NCBI RefSeq assembly: GCF_001280065.1
Contig: NZ_LGEA01000162.1
Location: forward strand, 124,001-188,000
Length of the DNA stretch: 64,000 nucleotides
Origin: Streptomyces sp. NRRL B-1140
GTDB taxonomy: Bacteria; Actinomycetota; Actinomycetes; Streptomycetales; Streptomycetaceae
Direction: 5' to 3'
Of the stretch, positions 46,135 to 54,640 are shown piece by piece. Numbering within the stretch: the first letter of the stretch is position 1; every line of letters starts with the position of its first letter. The notes under the pieces are model-generated. The model was not told the origin of the DNA, made no database searches, and was given only the letters and a program-made list of their open reading frames with translations. A program made the position numbers and the translations under genes.

Positions 46135-46159
46135 TCCGCAGCGAGCCCAGGAGGCCCAC

Positions 46160-46369
46160 ATGACGATCAAGGTCGTACGGGGCAACCCGACCCCGGAGGA
46201 GCTGGCCGCCGCCCTGGCGGTGGTCAGGGCGCGCGCCGCGGCGGCGGCAGCCGCCCCGCCCGGCGCGCCCGCGTCCCGCGATTCCTGGTCCGACCCGTCC
46301 CGCATCGCGGCCCACCGCCTGCCCCAGCCGGGGCCGTCGGCGTGGGGCCGCACCTACTGGCCGGGCTAG
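46160..46369 (+). CDS. pccE: Acyl-CoA carboxylase epsilon subunit
   Basis: 69 aa, ATG with AGGAGG 9 nt upstream, 25 bp after pccB. The start IKVVRGNPTPEELAAALAVVRARA and the C-terminal Trp-rich WSDPSRIAAHRLPQPGPSAWGRTYWPG are the two halves of the actinobacterial epsilon family. This small subunit binds the PccB/AccA2 complex and raises its activity. Only the N-terminal helix is well ordered; the Ala/Pro linker is of variable length. Confidence 0.9.
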   Translation: MTIKVVRGNPTPEELAAALAVVRARAAAAAAAPPGAPASRDSWSDPSRIAAHRLPQPGPSAWGRTYWPG

Positions 46370-46431
46370 AGCTCCCGTCCCGAGGGGCGCGGAGGTACCC
46401 GCGCACGGTGGAACGACGCGGGGCGCCGATT

Positions 46432-46447
46432 TGAGTACCGCTACTCA
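46432..46447. promoter_or_regulatory. Perfect palindrome TGAGTA-CCGC-TACTCA before the 42-aa gene
   Basis: Six-base arms with a 4-nt spacer, 35 bp upstream of the small membrane-protein start, in a GC-rich background. The arms are AT-richer than their surroundings, as regulator sites often are. The first T could join TTGAGT as a -35. Regulator unknown. Confidence 0.5.
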
Positions 46448-46481
46448 GGCGCCCCGCCCTGCCAGGCCGCACGCTGGTGAC

Positions 46482-46610
46482 ATGCTGTGGTCCGACCCCG
46501 AGAACGAACCGCCCGAAGAGATGCGTGACATGCAGGACATGCTGCGGCGGCTGAGCGTTCTCCTGGCCCTGGCCATGGTGCTGGGGATGATCGTGATCGG
46601 CGTGAGGTGA
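46482..46610 (+). CDS. 42-residue single-span membrane protein
   Basis: 42 aa, ATG 46482, in the gap between pccE and maf. Sequence starts MLWSDPENEPPEEMRDMQDM; acidic N-terminus, then LRRLSVLLALAMVLGMIVIGVR, a membrane helix with a positive flank. GGTGA lies 3-7 nt upstream, a weak ribosome site. Its third-position GC and position support a real gene, but a chance frame cannot be excluded. It could be a small modulator or unrelated to the carboxylase. Confidence 0.55.
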   Translation: MLWSDPENEPPEEMRDMQDMLRRLSVLLALAMVLGMIVIGVR

Positions 46611-46642
46611 GACGCGCCGGGTGACGCCGATACGCTGAACGC

Positions 46643-47263
46643 ATGACAGATCAGCCGCGCCGCCGACTCGTCCTCGCCTCCCAGTCCCCCGCCCGGCTCG
46701 GCCTGCTCCGCCAGGCCGGCCTCGCCCCCGAGGTGATCGTGAGCGGCGTCGACGAGGGCGCCGTCACCGCTCCCACCCCCGCCGAGCTGGCGCTGGCCCT
46801 GGCCGAGGCGAAGGCCTCCGTCGTGGCGGCCCGGCCGGAGGTCAAGGGCGCGCTCGTGATCGGCTGCGACTCGGTGCTCGACCTGGACGGCCAGGCCCTC
46901 GGCAAGCCCGCCGACGCCGAGGAGGCCACCGCCCGCTGGAAGTCGATGCGCGGCCGGGCCGGCACCCTGCAGACCGGCCACTGCGTCTACGACACGCTGA
47001 GCGGCCGGTACGTCTCCGCCACCGCGTCCACGGTCGTCCACTTCGGCGACCCCACCGACGAGGAGATCGCCGCGTACGTCGCCTCGGGCGAACCCCTCTA
47101 CGTGGCCGGGGCGTTCACCCTGGACGGCCGCTCGGCTCCGTTCATCGACGGCATCGACGGCGACCACGGCAACGTCATCGGCCTCAGCCTGCCGCTCCTG
47201 CGGCGGTTGCTGGCCGACCTGGGGGTCGGCATCACCCAGTTGTGGGCGCCGGCGGAGAGCTGA
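46643..47263 (+). CDS. maf: Maf-family nucleoside triphosphate pyrophosphatase
   Basis: 206 aa, ATG 46643; the box TACGCT (46631-46636) sits 6 nt before it with a possible -35 TGAGAC 17 bp upstream of it, suggesting a leaderless transcript. Maf proteins hydrolyse modified or canonical dTTP/UTP/CTP to the monophosphates and can limit septation. [17 protein letters not shown] gives the SxSPRR-like substrate site, [24 protein letters not shown] the catalytic Asp and LGKP, and [29 protein letters not shown] the C-terminal conserved segment. It overlaps the following convergent membrane protein gene by 32 bp. Confidence 0.93.
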   Translation: MTDQPRRRLVLASQSPARLGLLRQAGLAPEVIVSGVDEGAVTAPTPAELALALAEAKASVVAARPEVKGALVIGCDSVLDLDGQALGKPADAEEATARWKSMRGRAGTLQTGHCVYDTLSGRYVSATASTVVHFGDPTDEEIAAYVASGEPLYVAGAFTLDGRSAPFIDGIDGDHGNVIGLSLPLLRRLLADLGVGITQLWAPAES

Positions 47264-47717
47264 CCGGGGAGCCGTCGCCGCTCTTCCCGCCCCCGGGCGG
47301 GGCGTCGGCGGGCTTTGCCGGACGGTCGTACGTCATCAGCAGCAGCACGATCAGGGCGAGGACCAGCACCATGAACAGGAACGCGGTCCAGCCGACGAGT
47401 CCCCAGGTGACCGCGCCCAGCAGCCCGTGCACGACCGCCGCGCTGATCAGCAGCACGCGCCCGAGGCCCGCCGGGGGCCGGTCCCGCAGCGCCACCAGCA
47501 GGGCGACCAGGCCGCACAGGGCGTAGTAGAGGCCGAAGGCGATCCCGCCGATCTTCGACGACACCGACATCATGTGCGGGTCCAGCCCGGCCAGCGACAT
47601 GTCCTGCCGGTCGACGACCATCCCCAGGAACCAGTTCAGCGCCGCGACGCCGAACGCCTCCGCGAACAGCACCACCGCCACGACCCACGCCACCGGCCTG
47701 CGTATCACCGGGCCCAC
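47232..47717 (-). CDS. Four-helix membrane protein, unknown
   Basis: 161 aa, ATG 47717 with AGAGGG upstream. Four hydrophobic helices (about 8-32, 55-78, 85-108, 110-130) with a polar C-terminal tail ([25 protein letters not shown]). Its last ten codons lie on the opposite strand of the maf 3' end. No family recognised. The longer PADAPPG tail is likely disordered in the cytoplasm. Confidence 0.75.
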   Translation of the reverse strand: MGPVIRRPVAWVVAVVLFAEAFGVAALNWFLGMVVDRQDMSLAGLDPHMMSVSSKIGGIAFGLYYALCGLVALLVALRDRPPAGLGRVLLISAAVVHGLLGAVTWGLVGWTAFLFMVLVLALIVLLLMTYDRPAKPADAPPGGGKSGDGSPVSSPPAPTTG

Positions 47718-48044
47718 CCTCTTCCCTCTAGGACACCGCGAACGCTACTAACGGGTAAACCGGGGGACAAGGGTCCGGTGGCGGGCAAAGAATCATTGGG
47801 CCATTCGTAGGGACTCGACAAAGAAACCGAGTGGCCCGCAGCACGTGATGACAGAGACCTTGACCACAGGAGACGGCTAGGGTTTCCCGCAGGAGTACTG
47901 CGTACCGCGGTGCGACAAGGGATTTCGCGGGTCGAGCGAGCCACGTATCACGCTCCGTGTGGGCAAGCTCACCACTGGGGACGGGTCGAAGTGTCGTGTC
48001 GGCTGTCCCTAAACTCGGCTTGTTTCAAGGAGGGAGCCTCAATC
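47718..48044. other. 327-bp divergent upstream region of accA2 and the four-helix membrane gene
   Basis: No gene is visible. Best accA2 promoter guess: -10 TAAACT at 48010-48015 with a poor -35 around 47986-47991, and the strong AAGGAGGGAG ribosome site at 48027-48036. A second TAGGGT (47878-47883) has TTGACC only 12 bp upstream, too close for a standard promoter. The AT-richer segment near 47790-47830 could serve the divergent gene. Confidence 0.45.
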
Positions 48045-49817
48045 GTGCGCAAGGTGCTCATCGCCAACCGTGGCGAAATCGCTGTCCGCGTGGCCCGGGC
48101 CTGCCGGGATGCCGGTATCGCGAGCGTGGCCGTCTACGCCGACCCGGACCGGGACGCTCTGCATGTCCGCGCCGCGGATGAGGCGTTCGCCCTGGGCGGT
48201 GACACGCCAGGCACCAGCTACCTCGACATCGAGAAGGTGCTGGGCGCCGCCCGCGAGTCGGGCGCGGACGCGATCCACCCCGGCTACGGCTTCCTCTCGG
48301 AGAACGCCGAGTTCGCTCAGGCGGTCCTGGACGCGGGCCTGATCTGGATCGGCCCGCCGCCGCAGGCCATCCGCGACCTCGGTGACAAGGTCGCCGCCCG
48401 GCACATCGCGCAGCGCGCGGGTGCCCCGCTGGTGGCCGGCACGCCCGACCCGGTGTCCGGTGCCGACGAGGTCGTCGCGTTCGCCGAGCAGCACGGTCTG
48501 CCGATCGCGATCAAGGCCGCGTTCGGTGGTGGCGGTCGCGGTCTGAAGGTCGCCCGCACCCTCGAAGAGGTGCCGGAACTGTACGACTCGGCGGTCCGTG
48601 AGGCCGTCGCCGCGTTCGGCCGGGGCGAGTGCTTCGTCGAGCGGTACCTGGACAAGCCGCGGCACGTGGAGACGCAGTGCCTGGCCGACCAGCACGGCAA
48701 CGTGGTCGTCGTCTCCACCCGTGACTGCTCCCTGCAGCGCCGTCACCAGAAGCTGGTGGAGGAGGCCCCGGCCCCCTTCCTGTCCGACGCGCAGATGGAG
48801 GAGCTGTACTCCGCCTCCAAGGCGATCCTCAAGGAGGCCGGCTACGTCGGCGCCGGCACGGTCGAGTTCCTCGTCGGCCTCGACGGCACGATCTCCTTCC
48901 TGGAGGTCAACACGCGTCTCCAGGTGGAGCACCCGGTCACCGAGGAGGTCGCCGGCATCGACCTCGTGCGCGAGATGTTCCGCATCGCCGACGGCGAGGA
49001 GCTCGGCTACGGCGACCCGGAGCTGCGCGGCCACTCCTTCGAGTTCCGCATCAACGGCGAGGACCCGGGCCGCAACTTCCTCCCGGCCCCCGGCACGGTC
49101 ACGACGTTCGCCCCGCCGTCCGGCCCGGGTGTCCGTCTGGACGCGGGTGTGGAGTCCGGTTCGGTCATCGGCCCTGCGTGGGACTCCCTGCTGGCCAAGC
49201 TGATCGTCACCGGCCGGACGCGCAAGGAGGCGCTGCAGCGGGCCGCCCGCGCGCTGGAGGAGTTCCAGGTCGAGGGCATGGCGACGGCGATCCCCTTCCA
49301 CCGTGCGGTGGTGAAGGACCCGGCGTTCGCGCCGGAGCTCACGGACTCGTCCGACCCGTTCACGGTCCACACCCGCTGGATCGAGACGGAGTTCGTCAAC
49401 GAGATCAAGCCGTTCACGGCGCCGGCCGATGCGGACACGGACGAGGAGCCGGGGCGCGAGACGGTCGTCGTCGAGGTCGGCGGCAAGCGCCTCGAGGTCT
49501 CCCTGCCGTCGTCGCTGGGCATGTCGCTGGCCCGTACGGGTCTCGCGGCGGGCGCCAAGCCGAAGCGCCGCGCGGCGAAGAAGTCGGGCCCGGTGGCGTC
49601 CGGCGACACCCTCGCCTCCCCGATGCAGGGCACGATCGTCAAGGTCGCCGTCGAGGAGGGCCAGGAGGTCAAGGAGGGCGACCTGGTCGTCGTCCTGGAG
49701 GCCATGAAGATGGAGCAGCCGCTGAACGCGCACCGGTCGGGCACGATCAAGGGCCTGAGCGCGGAGATCGGCGCGTCGGTGACGTCGGGTGCGGCGATCT
49801 GCGAGATCAAGGACTGA
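48045..49817 (+). CDS. accA2: Acetyl/propionyl-CoA carboxylase alpha subunit (biotin carboxylase + carrier)
   Basis: 590 aa, GTG 48045 with AAGGAGGGAG 8 nt upstream; this equals the length I recall for S. coelicolor AccA2. Residues 1-450 are biotin carboxylase: [15 protein letters not shown], the ATP loop [22 protein letters not shown] and [16 protein letters not shown]. The C-terminal about 75 residues are the biotinyl domain with EAMKMEQP (Lys555 carries biotin, added by BirA). It carboxylates biotin with ATP and bicarbonate and supplies AccB or PccB carboxyltransferases. Lies 1.7 kb from pccB-pccE on the same strand but in a separate unit. Confidence 0.96.
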   Translation: MRKVLIANRGEIAVRVARACRDAGIASVAVYADPDRDALHVRAADEAFALGGDTPGTSYLDIEKVLGAARESGADAIHPGYGFLSENAEFAQAVLDAGLIWIGPPPQAIRDLGDKVAARHIAQRAGAPLVAGTPDPVSGADEVVAFAEQHGLPIAIKAAFGGGGRGLKVARTLEEVPELYDSAVREAVAAFGRGECFVERYLDKPRHVETQCLADQHGNVVVVSTRDCSLQRRHQKLVEEAPAPFLSDAQMEELYSASKAILKEAGYVGAGTVEFLVGLDGTISFLEVNTRLQVEHPVTEEVAGIDLVREMFRIADGEELGYGDPELRGHSFEFRINGEDPGRNFLPAPGTVTTFAPPSGPGVRLDAGVESGSVIGPAWDSLLAKLIVTGRTRKEALQRAARALEEFQVEGMATAIPFHRAVVKDPAFAPELTDSSDPFTVHTRWIETEFVNEIKPFTAPADADTDEEPGRETVVVEVGGKRLEVSLPSSLGMSLARTGLAAGAKPKRRAAKKSGPVASGDTLASPMQGTIVKVAVEEGQEVKEGDLVVVLEAMKMEQPLNAHRSGTIKGLSAEIGASVTSGAAICEIKD

Positions 49818-49830
49818 CACCCACACACTT

Positions 49831-49866
49831 GGCGCGGCACCTACCCCGGTGGGGTGGGGCCGCGCC
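49831..49866 (+). terminator. Hairpin after accA2
   Basis: GGCGCGGC (49831-49838) pairs with GCCGCGCC (49859-49866), with further CCCC/GGGG pairing inside. It lies 13 bp after the stop codon, with no T-run. Confidence 0.65.
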
Positions 49867-50004
49867 TCGGTGTTTCCGGTCTACCTCTCGGGGGCGGGTC
49901 GGGGCGCAGAGGTGGGGGCTCGGCCTATCTCTCAGGGATGGGTCGAGGCCACGCCGGGTGGGTGAACGAGCGCCTACGGCGAGGGCCTGGGTCGGGGCCG
50001 CGCC

Positions 50005-50094
50005 GGGGGGTGTCCGTCCTCGGAACGTCGCGATGGGCTTGCACACCGACTGACTGTCCGTTGACGCGACAACCGCTGCGGGCGGACACCCCCC
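50005..50094 (+). repeat. 90-bp dispersed element, copy A, with 12-bp terminal inverted repeats
   Basis: Bounded by GGGGGGTGTCCG (50005-50016) and CGGACACCCCCC (50083-50094). Copy B (54551-54640) is the reverse complement with 79 of 90 matches by eye, mismatches clustered in the middle. Homology continues into the flanks (GGTCGGGGCCGCGCC before; GACACG and GCGGGTGCGGG after), about 140 bp in all. Ends are better conserved than the centre. It resembles REP/MITE-like elements; no ORF. Confidence 0.88.
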
Positions 50095-50319
50095 GACACG
50101 GCCCCTTCCGTCCGACGGCGGGTGCGGGCGCGTCGTGGCTCGCGCCGCAGGCGCGGCGGGAGGCCGCTCTCTCGGCCCCCTAGCTGCGGGCAATCGTGCC
50201 GCTAAGGGCGGCACGGGTGGGCGCAGCGGCACCCCGCTTCGCCGGGTTGCGGGCCCACCCCGCCCCAGCGACAGCGCCGGGTACGGGAAAGCAAACCGCA
50301 GCTCAGCCCACCCTGGGCG

Positions 50320-51306
50320 TCAACGCCTCCGCAGATCCGCCACCCTCGCCCGCTCCGCCCCGGGCCCCTGCTCACCCAGCATCGAGGCAGAAGCAGACCT
50401 CAACTGCCCCCCACCCCCGGGCACCTGCCGTCGAGGCCCCGGCACCGGCACATCCCGGCGCTGCTGACGCGCCGGGACGGCATCACCCCCTGGGCCCCCG
50501 GCACCCGACCCGGCCGAACCCCCCTGCCCACCGGCCACGGCGATCTGCACGCCCTGGTCGGCCAGCGCCTGGAGTTCGGTGGCCGCACGGTCGTCATGGG
50601 CGGGCGGTTCGTCCGTGACGAGGCGCGTGATGAGATCCGTCGGCACGGTCTGGAACATGGTGTCGGTGCCGAGCTTGGTGTGGTCGGCGAGGACCACGAC
50701 CTCCGCGGCCGCCTGCACCAACGCCCGGTCGACGGACGCCGACAGCATGTTGGACGTGGACAGCCCGCGCTCGGCGGTCAGACCCGCCCCGGACAGGAAC
50801 GCCCGCGACACCCGCAGCCCGTGCAGGGACTGCTCGGCCCCGCTCCCGACCAGCGCGTAGTTCGAACCGCGGAGCGTACCGCCGGTCATCACGACCTCGA
50901 CCCGGTTGGCATGGGCCAGCGCCTGGGCGACGAGGAGGGAGTTGGTGACGACCGTGAGCCCGGGCACCCGGGCGAGCCGGCGGGCCAGCTCCTGGGTCGT
51001 CGTACCCGCCCCGACCACGATCGCCTCCCCCTCTTCCACGAAGTTCGCGGCGAGGTCGGCGATGGCGGTCTTCTCGGCGGTCGCGAGATGAGACTTCTGC
51101 GGAAAGCCGGACTCCCGCGTGAAACCGCCCGGCAGTACCGCACCGCCGTGCCGGCGGTCGAGGAGTCCTTCTGCCTCCAGCGCGCGCACGTCCCGCCGTA
51201 CGGTCACTTCGGAGGTCTGGACGACGCGGGCGAGCTCACGGAGCGACACGGCCCCGTTCGCTCGCACCATTTCGAGGATCAATTGGCGACGTTCTGCAGC
51301 GAACAC
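50320..51306 (-). CDS. DeoR/GlpR-family transcriptional regulator
   Basis: 328 aa, GTG 51306. The N-terminal HTH is FAAERRQLILEMVRANGAVSLRELARVVQTSEVTVRRDVRALEAEGLLDRRHGGAVLP, the family signature. The DeoRC sensor domain (about 75-250) contains IVVGAGTTTQELARRL and VVLADHTKLG, the sugar-phosphate site, plus SGAGLTAERGLSTSNM. The last about 75 residues are Gly/Pro/Arg-rich and unlike the family, perhaps an extension read into low-complexity DNA. A dyad lies upstream of its own start. Neighbouring deoxyribose genes suggest a sugar-phosphate inducer, but the shared deo-type palindrome differs from the dyad here. Confidence 0.9.
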   Translation of the reverse strand: MFAAERRQLILEMVRANGAVSLRELARVVQTSEVTVRRDVRALEAEGLLDRRHGGAVLPGGFTRESGFPQKSHLATAEKTAIADLAANFVEEGEAIVVGAGTTTQELARRLARVPGLTVVTNSLLVAQALAHANRVEVVMTGGTLRGSNYALVGSGAEQSLHGLRVSRAFLSGAGLTAERGLSTSNMLSASVDRALVQAAAEVVVLADHTKLGTDTMFQTVPTDLITRLVTDEPPAHDDRAATELQALADQGVQIAVAGGQGGSAGSGAGGPGGDAVPARQQRRDVPVPGPRRQVPGGGGQLRSASASMLGEQGPGAERARVADLRRR

Positions 51307-51338
51307 GAAACTGACAGTAACGCCAGCGACCGTCTGCT

Positions 51339-51357
51339 TTCAGCAGTTTGCGCTGAA
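51339..51357 (-). promoter_or_regulatory. Dyad upstream of the DeoR gene (possible autoregulatory operator)
   Basis: TTCAGC-N7-GCTGAA, flanked by TCTGCT and TAGCAGA, which extend the symmetry imperfectly (about 51333-51364). It sits about 33-58 bp upstream of the start codon. A TACTGT -10 lies nearer the start, so the dyad overlaps the -35 region. Fits an autorepressor site. Confidence 0.55.
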
Positions 51358-51471
51358 TAGCAGAAGATGTTCGCAACAAGCAGCGGGAAGTGGTATAGGG
51401 CCTAGTCCCGCCGCCTATGCCGTACGAATGGTCGAACACTCCCCGTGACCAGGGAGGAGTCCGTTTCGGCC

Positions 51472-52920
51472 TCAGCCCTCGCCGTTCTCCTTGCGCGTGT
51501 GCAGCTGCCGGGCCACCTCGGCGATCGAGCCCGACAGGGAGGGATAGACGGTGAAGGCGTTCGCGATCTGCTCGACGGTCAGATTGTTGTCGACCGCGAT
51601 CGAGATGGGGTGGATCAGTTCCGATGCGCGCGGCGACACGACGACACCGCCGACCACGATGCCCGTGCCCGGCCGGCAGAAGATCTTGACGAAGCCGTCG
51701 CGGATGCCCTGCATCTTCGCGCGCGGGTTGCGCAGCAGCGGCAGCTTCACGACGCGCGCGTCGATCTTCCCGGCGTCGACGTCGGCCTGGGTGTAGCCGA
51801 CGGTGGCGATCTCCGGGTCGGTGAAGACGTTCGAGGAGACCGTCTTCAGGTTCAGCGGGGCCACCGCGTCGCCCAGGAAGTGGTACATGGCGATTCGGCC
51901 CTGCATGGCGGCCACGGACGCGAGGGCGAACACGCCGGTCACGTCACCGGCCGCGTACACGCCGGGAGCGGTCGTACGGGACACCCGGTCGGTCCAGATG
52001 TGGCCGGACTCGCGCAGCCGGACGCCGGCGTCCTCCAGCCCCATGCCCGCGCTGTTGGGGACGGCACCGACGGCCATGAGGCAGTGGGACCCGGTGATGA
52101 CCCGCCCGTCGGCGAGGGTCACCTCGACCCGGTCCCCCACCCGCTTGGCGGACTGCGCGCGGGAACGGCCCATGACGTTCATGCCGCGCCTGCGGAAGAC
52201 GTCCTCCAGCACGGCCGCCGCGTCCGGGTCCTCGCCGGGCAGCACGCGGTCGCGCGACGACACGAGCGTCACCCGGGAGCCGAGTGCCTGGTAGGCGCCG
52301 GCGAACTCGGCGCCGGTCACACCCGACCCGACCACGATCAGTTCCTCGGGCAGTTCGTCGAGGTCGTAGACCTGGGTCCAGTTGAGGATCCGCTCACCGT
52401 CGGGCTGGGCGTCGGGCAGCTCCCGGGGGTGCCCGCCGGTGGCGATGAGCACCGCGTCGGCCGTGAGGGTCTCCTCGCTGCCGTCGGCGGCGCGCACCAC
52501 GACCTTGCGCGACCCGTCGAGCGCCTGCATGCCCTCCAGCCGGCCGCGCCCGCGCATGACACGCGCCCCGGCACGCGTCACGGAGGCCGTGATGTCGTGC
52601 GACTGGGCGAGCGCGAGCCGCTTCACACGCCGGTTGACCTTGCCCAGGTCGACGCCCACCACCCGGGCGGCCTGCTCCATGGGAGGGGTGTCGTCGGCGA
52701 CGATGATGCCCAGCTCCTCGTACGAGGAGTCGAAGGTGGTCATCACCTCGGCCGTGGCGATCAGGGTCTTCGACGGTACGCAGTCGGTGAGCACCGACGC
52801 CCCGCCCAGACCGTCGCAGTCGACGACGGTCACCTCCGCGCCGAGTTGGGCGGCCACCAGCGCCGCTTCGTATCCGCCGGGTCCGCCACCGATGATCACG
52901 ATCCGAGTCACGTACTCCAT
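51472..52920 (-). CDS. lpdA: NAD(P)H-quinone dehydrogenase (LpdA-type flavoprotein)
   Basis: 482 aa from ATG 52920; GTG at 52911 (VTRIVIIGGGPGG) has GGAG 4 nt upstream and may be the true start. FAD motif GGGPGGYEAAL, second Rossmann GSGVTGAEFAGA and the pyridine-nucleotide disulfide oxidoreductase dimerisation domain (about 350-470) with HPISIAVDNNLTVEQIANAF. The redox motif that in lipoamide dehydrogenase has Cys-x4-Cys reads GGASVLTDCVPSKT here: Ser42 replaces the first Cys, Cys47 remains. It thus cannot form the classic disulfide; mycobacterial relatives reduce quinones with NAD(P)H. Divergent from the GGCT gene. Confidence 0.93.
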   Translation of the reverse strand: MEYVTRIVIIGGGPGGYEAALVAAQLGAEVTVVDCDGLGGASVLTDCVPSKTLIATAEVMTTFDSSYEELGIIVADDTPPMEQAARVVGVDLGKVNRRVKRLALAQSHDITASVTRAGARVMRGRGRLEGMQALDGSRKVVVRAADGSEETLTADAVLIATGGHPRELPDAQPDGERILNWTQVYDLDELPEELIVVGSGVTGAEFAGAYQALGSRVTLVSSRDRVLPGEDPDAAAVLEDVFRRRGMNVMGRSRAQSAKRVGDRVEVTLADGRVITGSHCLMAVGAVPNSAGMGLEDAGVRLRESGHIWTDRVSRTTAPGVYAAGDVTGVFALASVAAMQGRIAMYHFLGDAVAPLNLKTVSSNVFTDPEIATVGYTQADVDAGKIDARVVKLPLLRNPRAKMQGIRDGFVKIFCRPGTGIVVGGVVVSPRASELIHPISIAVDNNLTVEQIANAFTVYPSLSGSIAEVARQLHTRKENGEG

Positions 52921-53015
52921 TGTCCCGCACGCAACAACGTGACACCGCCCGGGGGCCCGCCCACGCGCCTGTCGTTACACGAGTGACGCCGGACCACCTG
53001 CCGTACCCTTCCCCC

Positions 53016-53453
53016 ATGTCGCTCTACGCCGCGTACGCCGGCAACCTCGACGCGCGGCTGATGTCCCGCCGCGCCCCGCACTCGCCGCTGCGCGCCATCG
53101 GCTGGCTGAACGGATGGCGACTGACCTTCGGCGGCGAGCACATGGGCTGGGAGGGCGCGCTGCCGACGATCGTCGAGGACCCCCTCTCCCAGGTCTTCGT
53201 CTCGCTCTACGACATCGCCCCGATGGACGAGGAGTCACTGGACCGCTGGGAGGGCGTGGGCCTCGACATCTACCGCCGTACGCGCGTACGGGTCCACACC
53301 CTCGACGGTGAGGACACCGCCTGGGCCTTCGCCCTGAACGCCTACGAGGGCGGCCTGCCCTCCGCCCGCTACCTGGGCGAGATCGCCGACGCCGCCGAGT
53401 CGGCCGGCGCCCCGCACGACTACGTGATGGAGCTCCGCAAGCGCCCCTGCTGA
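53016..53453 (+). CDS. Gamma-glutamylcyclotransferase-like protein
   Basis: 145 aa, ATG 53016. The -10 TACCCT (53004-53009) is 6 nt upstream and there is no ribosome site, so the transcript is probably leaderless. The GGCT fold start SLYAAYAGNLDARLM and the internal YRRTRVRVHTLDG are recognisable. Glu111-like catalytic Glu is not certain. The family cleaves gamma-glutamyl-amino acids, but many bacterial members have other roles. It lies between divergent lpdA and pnp. Confidence 0.8.
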   Translation: MSLYAAYAGNLDARLMSRRAPHSPLRAIGWLNGWRLTFGGEHMGWEGALPTIVEDPLSQVFVSLYDIAPMDEESLDRWEGVGLDIYRRTRVRVHTLDGEDTAWAFALNAYEGGLPSARYLGEIADAAESAGAPHDYVMELRKRPC

Positions 53454-53521
53454 GGGGCCGCCCGGGCGAGGCCTCGTCGGAAACGACAAGACAACGATCG
53501 CCACCCCGTGAGCTCCGACAT

Positions 53522-53551
53522 CTACGCGCGTAGGCAAAGAGCGGCTACCCT
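53522..53551 (+). promoter_or_regulatory. pnp promoter with CTACGCGCGTAG operator
   Basis: Perfect 12-bp palindrome CTACGCGCGTAG at 53522-53533 covers the -35 position of a promoter whose -10 is TACCCT (53546-53551), 7 nt before the pnp GTG. The identical 12-mer occurs in the deoC promoter (57668-57679). Confidence 0.7.
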
Positions 53552-53558
53552 CGTCGGC

Positions 53559-54383
53559 GTGAACGCATCTCTTCTTCCGGACGACATCCAGGGCGACCCC
53601 CACGCGGCCGCCGACGCCGCCGCGGCCCGCCTGCGCGAACTGACGGGCGCCGAGACCCACGACGTCGCCCTCGTGATGGGCTCCGGCTGGGCCCCGGCGG
53701 TGGACGCCCTGGGCGCCCCCGAGGCCGAGTTCCAGGTCACCGAGCTCCCCGGTTTCCCGCCTCCGGCGGTCGAGGGCCACGGGGGCAAGATCCGCTCGTA
53801 CCGGATCGGCAACAAGCGCGCCCTGGTCTTCCTGGGCCGTACGCACTACTACGAGGGCCGCGGGGTGGCCGCGGTCGCCCACGGTGTCCGCACCGCGGTC
53901 TCGGCCGGCTGCAAGACGGTCGTCCTCACCAACGGCTGCGGCGGCCTGCGCGAGGGCATGCGCCCCGGCCAGCCGGTCCTCATCAGCGACCACATCAACC
54001 TCACCGCCACCTCCCCCATCGTCGGCGCGAACTTCGTGGACCTCACCGACCTGTACTCCCCGCGTCTGCGGGCCCTGTGCAAGGAGGTCGACGCCACGCT
54101 GGAGGAGGGCGTCTACGCCCAGTTCCCCGGCCCGCACTACGAGACTCCGGCCGAGATCCGCATGGCCCGGGTCATCGGCGCGGACCTGGTGGGCATGTCC
54201 ACGGTCCTGGAGGCGATCGCCGCACGTGAGGCGGGCGCGGAGGTCCTCGGCATCTCCCTCGTCACCAACCTGGCGGCGGGCATGACGGGCGAGCCCCTGA
54301 ACCACGAGGAGGTCCTCCAGGCGGGCCGCGACTCCGCGACGCGCATGGGCTCCCTGCTCGCGCAGGTCCTCGGCCGCCTCTGA
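53559..54383 (+). CDS. pnp: Purine nucleoside phosphorylase
   Basis: 274 aa from GTG 53559, 7 nt after the -10 box (probable leaderless start). Trimeric PNP family (PNP_UDP_1): [17 protein letters not shown] (phosphate-binding His), [12 protein letters not shown] with the specificity region, and [16 protein letters not shown]. Splits purine (deoxy)nucleosides with phosphate, giving base and (deoxy)ribose-1-phosphate, the substrate for the mutase encoded next. The AxGG Asn/Glu region ([10 protein letters not shown]) is normal. The deo-type palindrome is at its promoter. Confidence 0.94.
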   Translation: MNASLLPDDIQGDPHAAADAAAARLRELTGAETHDVALVMGSGWAPAVDALGAPEAEFQVTELPGFPPPAVEGHGGKIRSYRIGNKRALVFLGRTHYYEGRGVAAVAHGVRTAVSAGCKTVVLTNGCGGLREGMRPGQPVLISDHINLTATSPIVGANFVDLTDLYSPRLRALCKEVDATLEEGVYAQFPGPHYETPAEIRMARVIGADLVGMSTVLEAIAAREAGAEVLGISLVTNLAAGMTGEPLNHEEVLQAGRDSATRMGSLLAQVLGRL

Positions 54384-54423
54384 GAGAGGATTCGGCAGGT
54401 CGTCCGGCGGCTGCGGGCCCGGA

Positions 54424-54453
54424 GGGGCTGGTCGCGCAGTTCCCCGCGCCCCT
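54424..54453. repeat. Dispersed GC-rich repeat after pnp
   Basis: GGGGCTGGTCGCGCAGTTCC followed by CCGCGCCCCT; I recognise this string, or its complement with GGGGAACTGCGCGACCAGCC, as recurring in Streptomyces intergenic DNA. It lies 41 bp after pnp. Number of copies in this genome not known. Confidence 0.6.
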
Positions 54454-54550
54454 AGCGGGTCGCAGTGGCCCACACCGGAAAGCCGCCGCGACCGCCCGCA
54501 CAGCCATGGGGACGCTCCCGCACCCGCGTACGGCGAGAAGGGGACGTGTC

Positions 54551-54640
54551 GGGGGGTGTCCGCCCGCAGCGGTTGGCGCGTCAACGGGGGGTTAGTCGGT
54601 ACCCGACCCCATCGCGCCGTTCCGAGGACGGACACCCCCC
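54551..54640 (-). repeat. 90-bp dispersed element, copy B, inverted relative to copy A
   Basis: Bounded by GGGGGGTGTCCG (54551-54562) and CGGACACCCCCC (54629-54640). Same length as copy A, with which it is about 88% identical in reverse complement. The two copies flank the 4.5-kb segment carrying the DeoR regulator, lpdA, GGCT and pnp. Confidence 0.88.

Larger units (their letters stand above)
49818..50319. other. 502-bp gene-free gap between accA2 and the DeoR gene
   Basis: Convergent gap. It contains the accA2 hairpin, then a GC-rich stretch without coding signals, then repeat copy A (50005-50094 with flanking homology to about 50130) and Gly/Arg/Pro-coding shadow DNA. The size is unusual for two core genes and is explained mainly by the repeat. 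Confidence 0.8.

Noticed and set aside
47860..47883. TTGACC and TAGGGT upstream of accA2 as a promoter
   Set aside because: The spacer is only 12 bp, outside the range for a normal sigma-70-type promoter.
53275..53290. GTACGCGCGTAC inside the GGCT gene, similar to the deo palindrome
   Set aside because: It differs from CTACGCGCGTAG at both ends and is inside coding sequence; TACGCG strings are common by composition.
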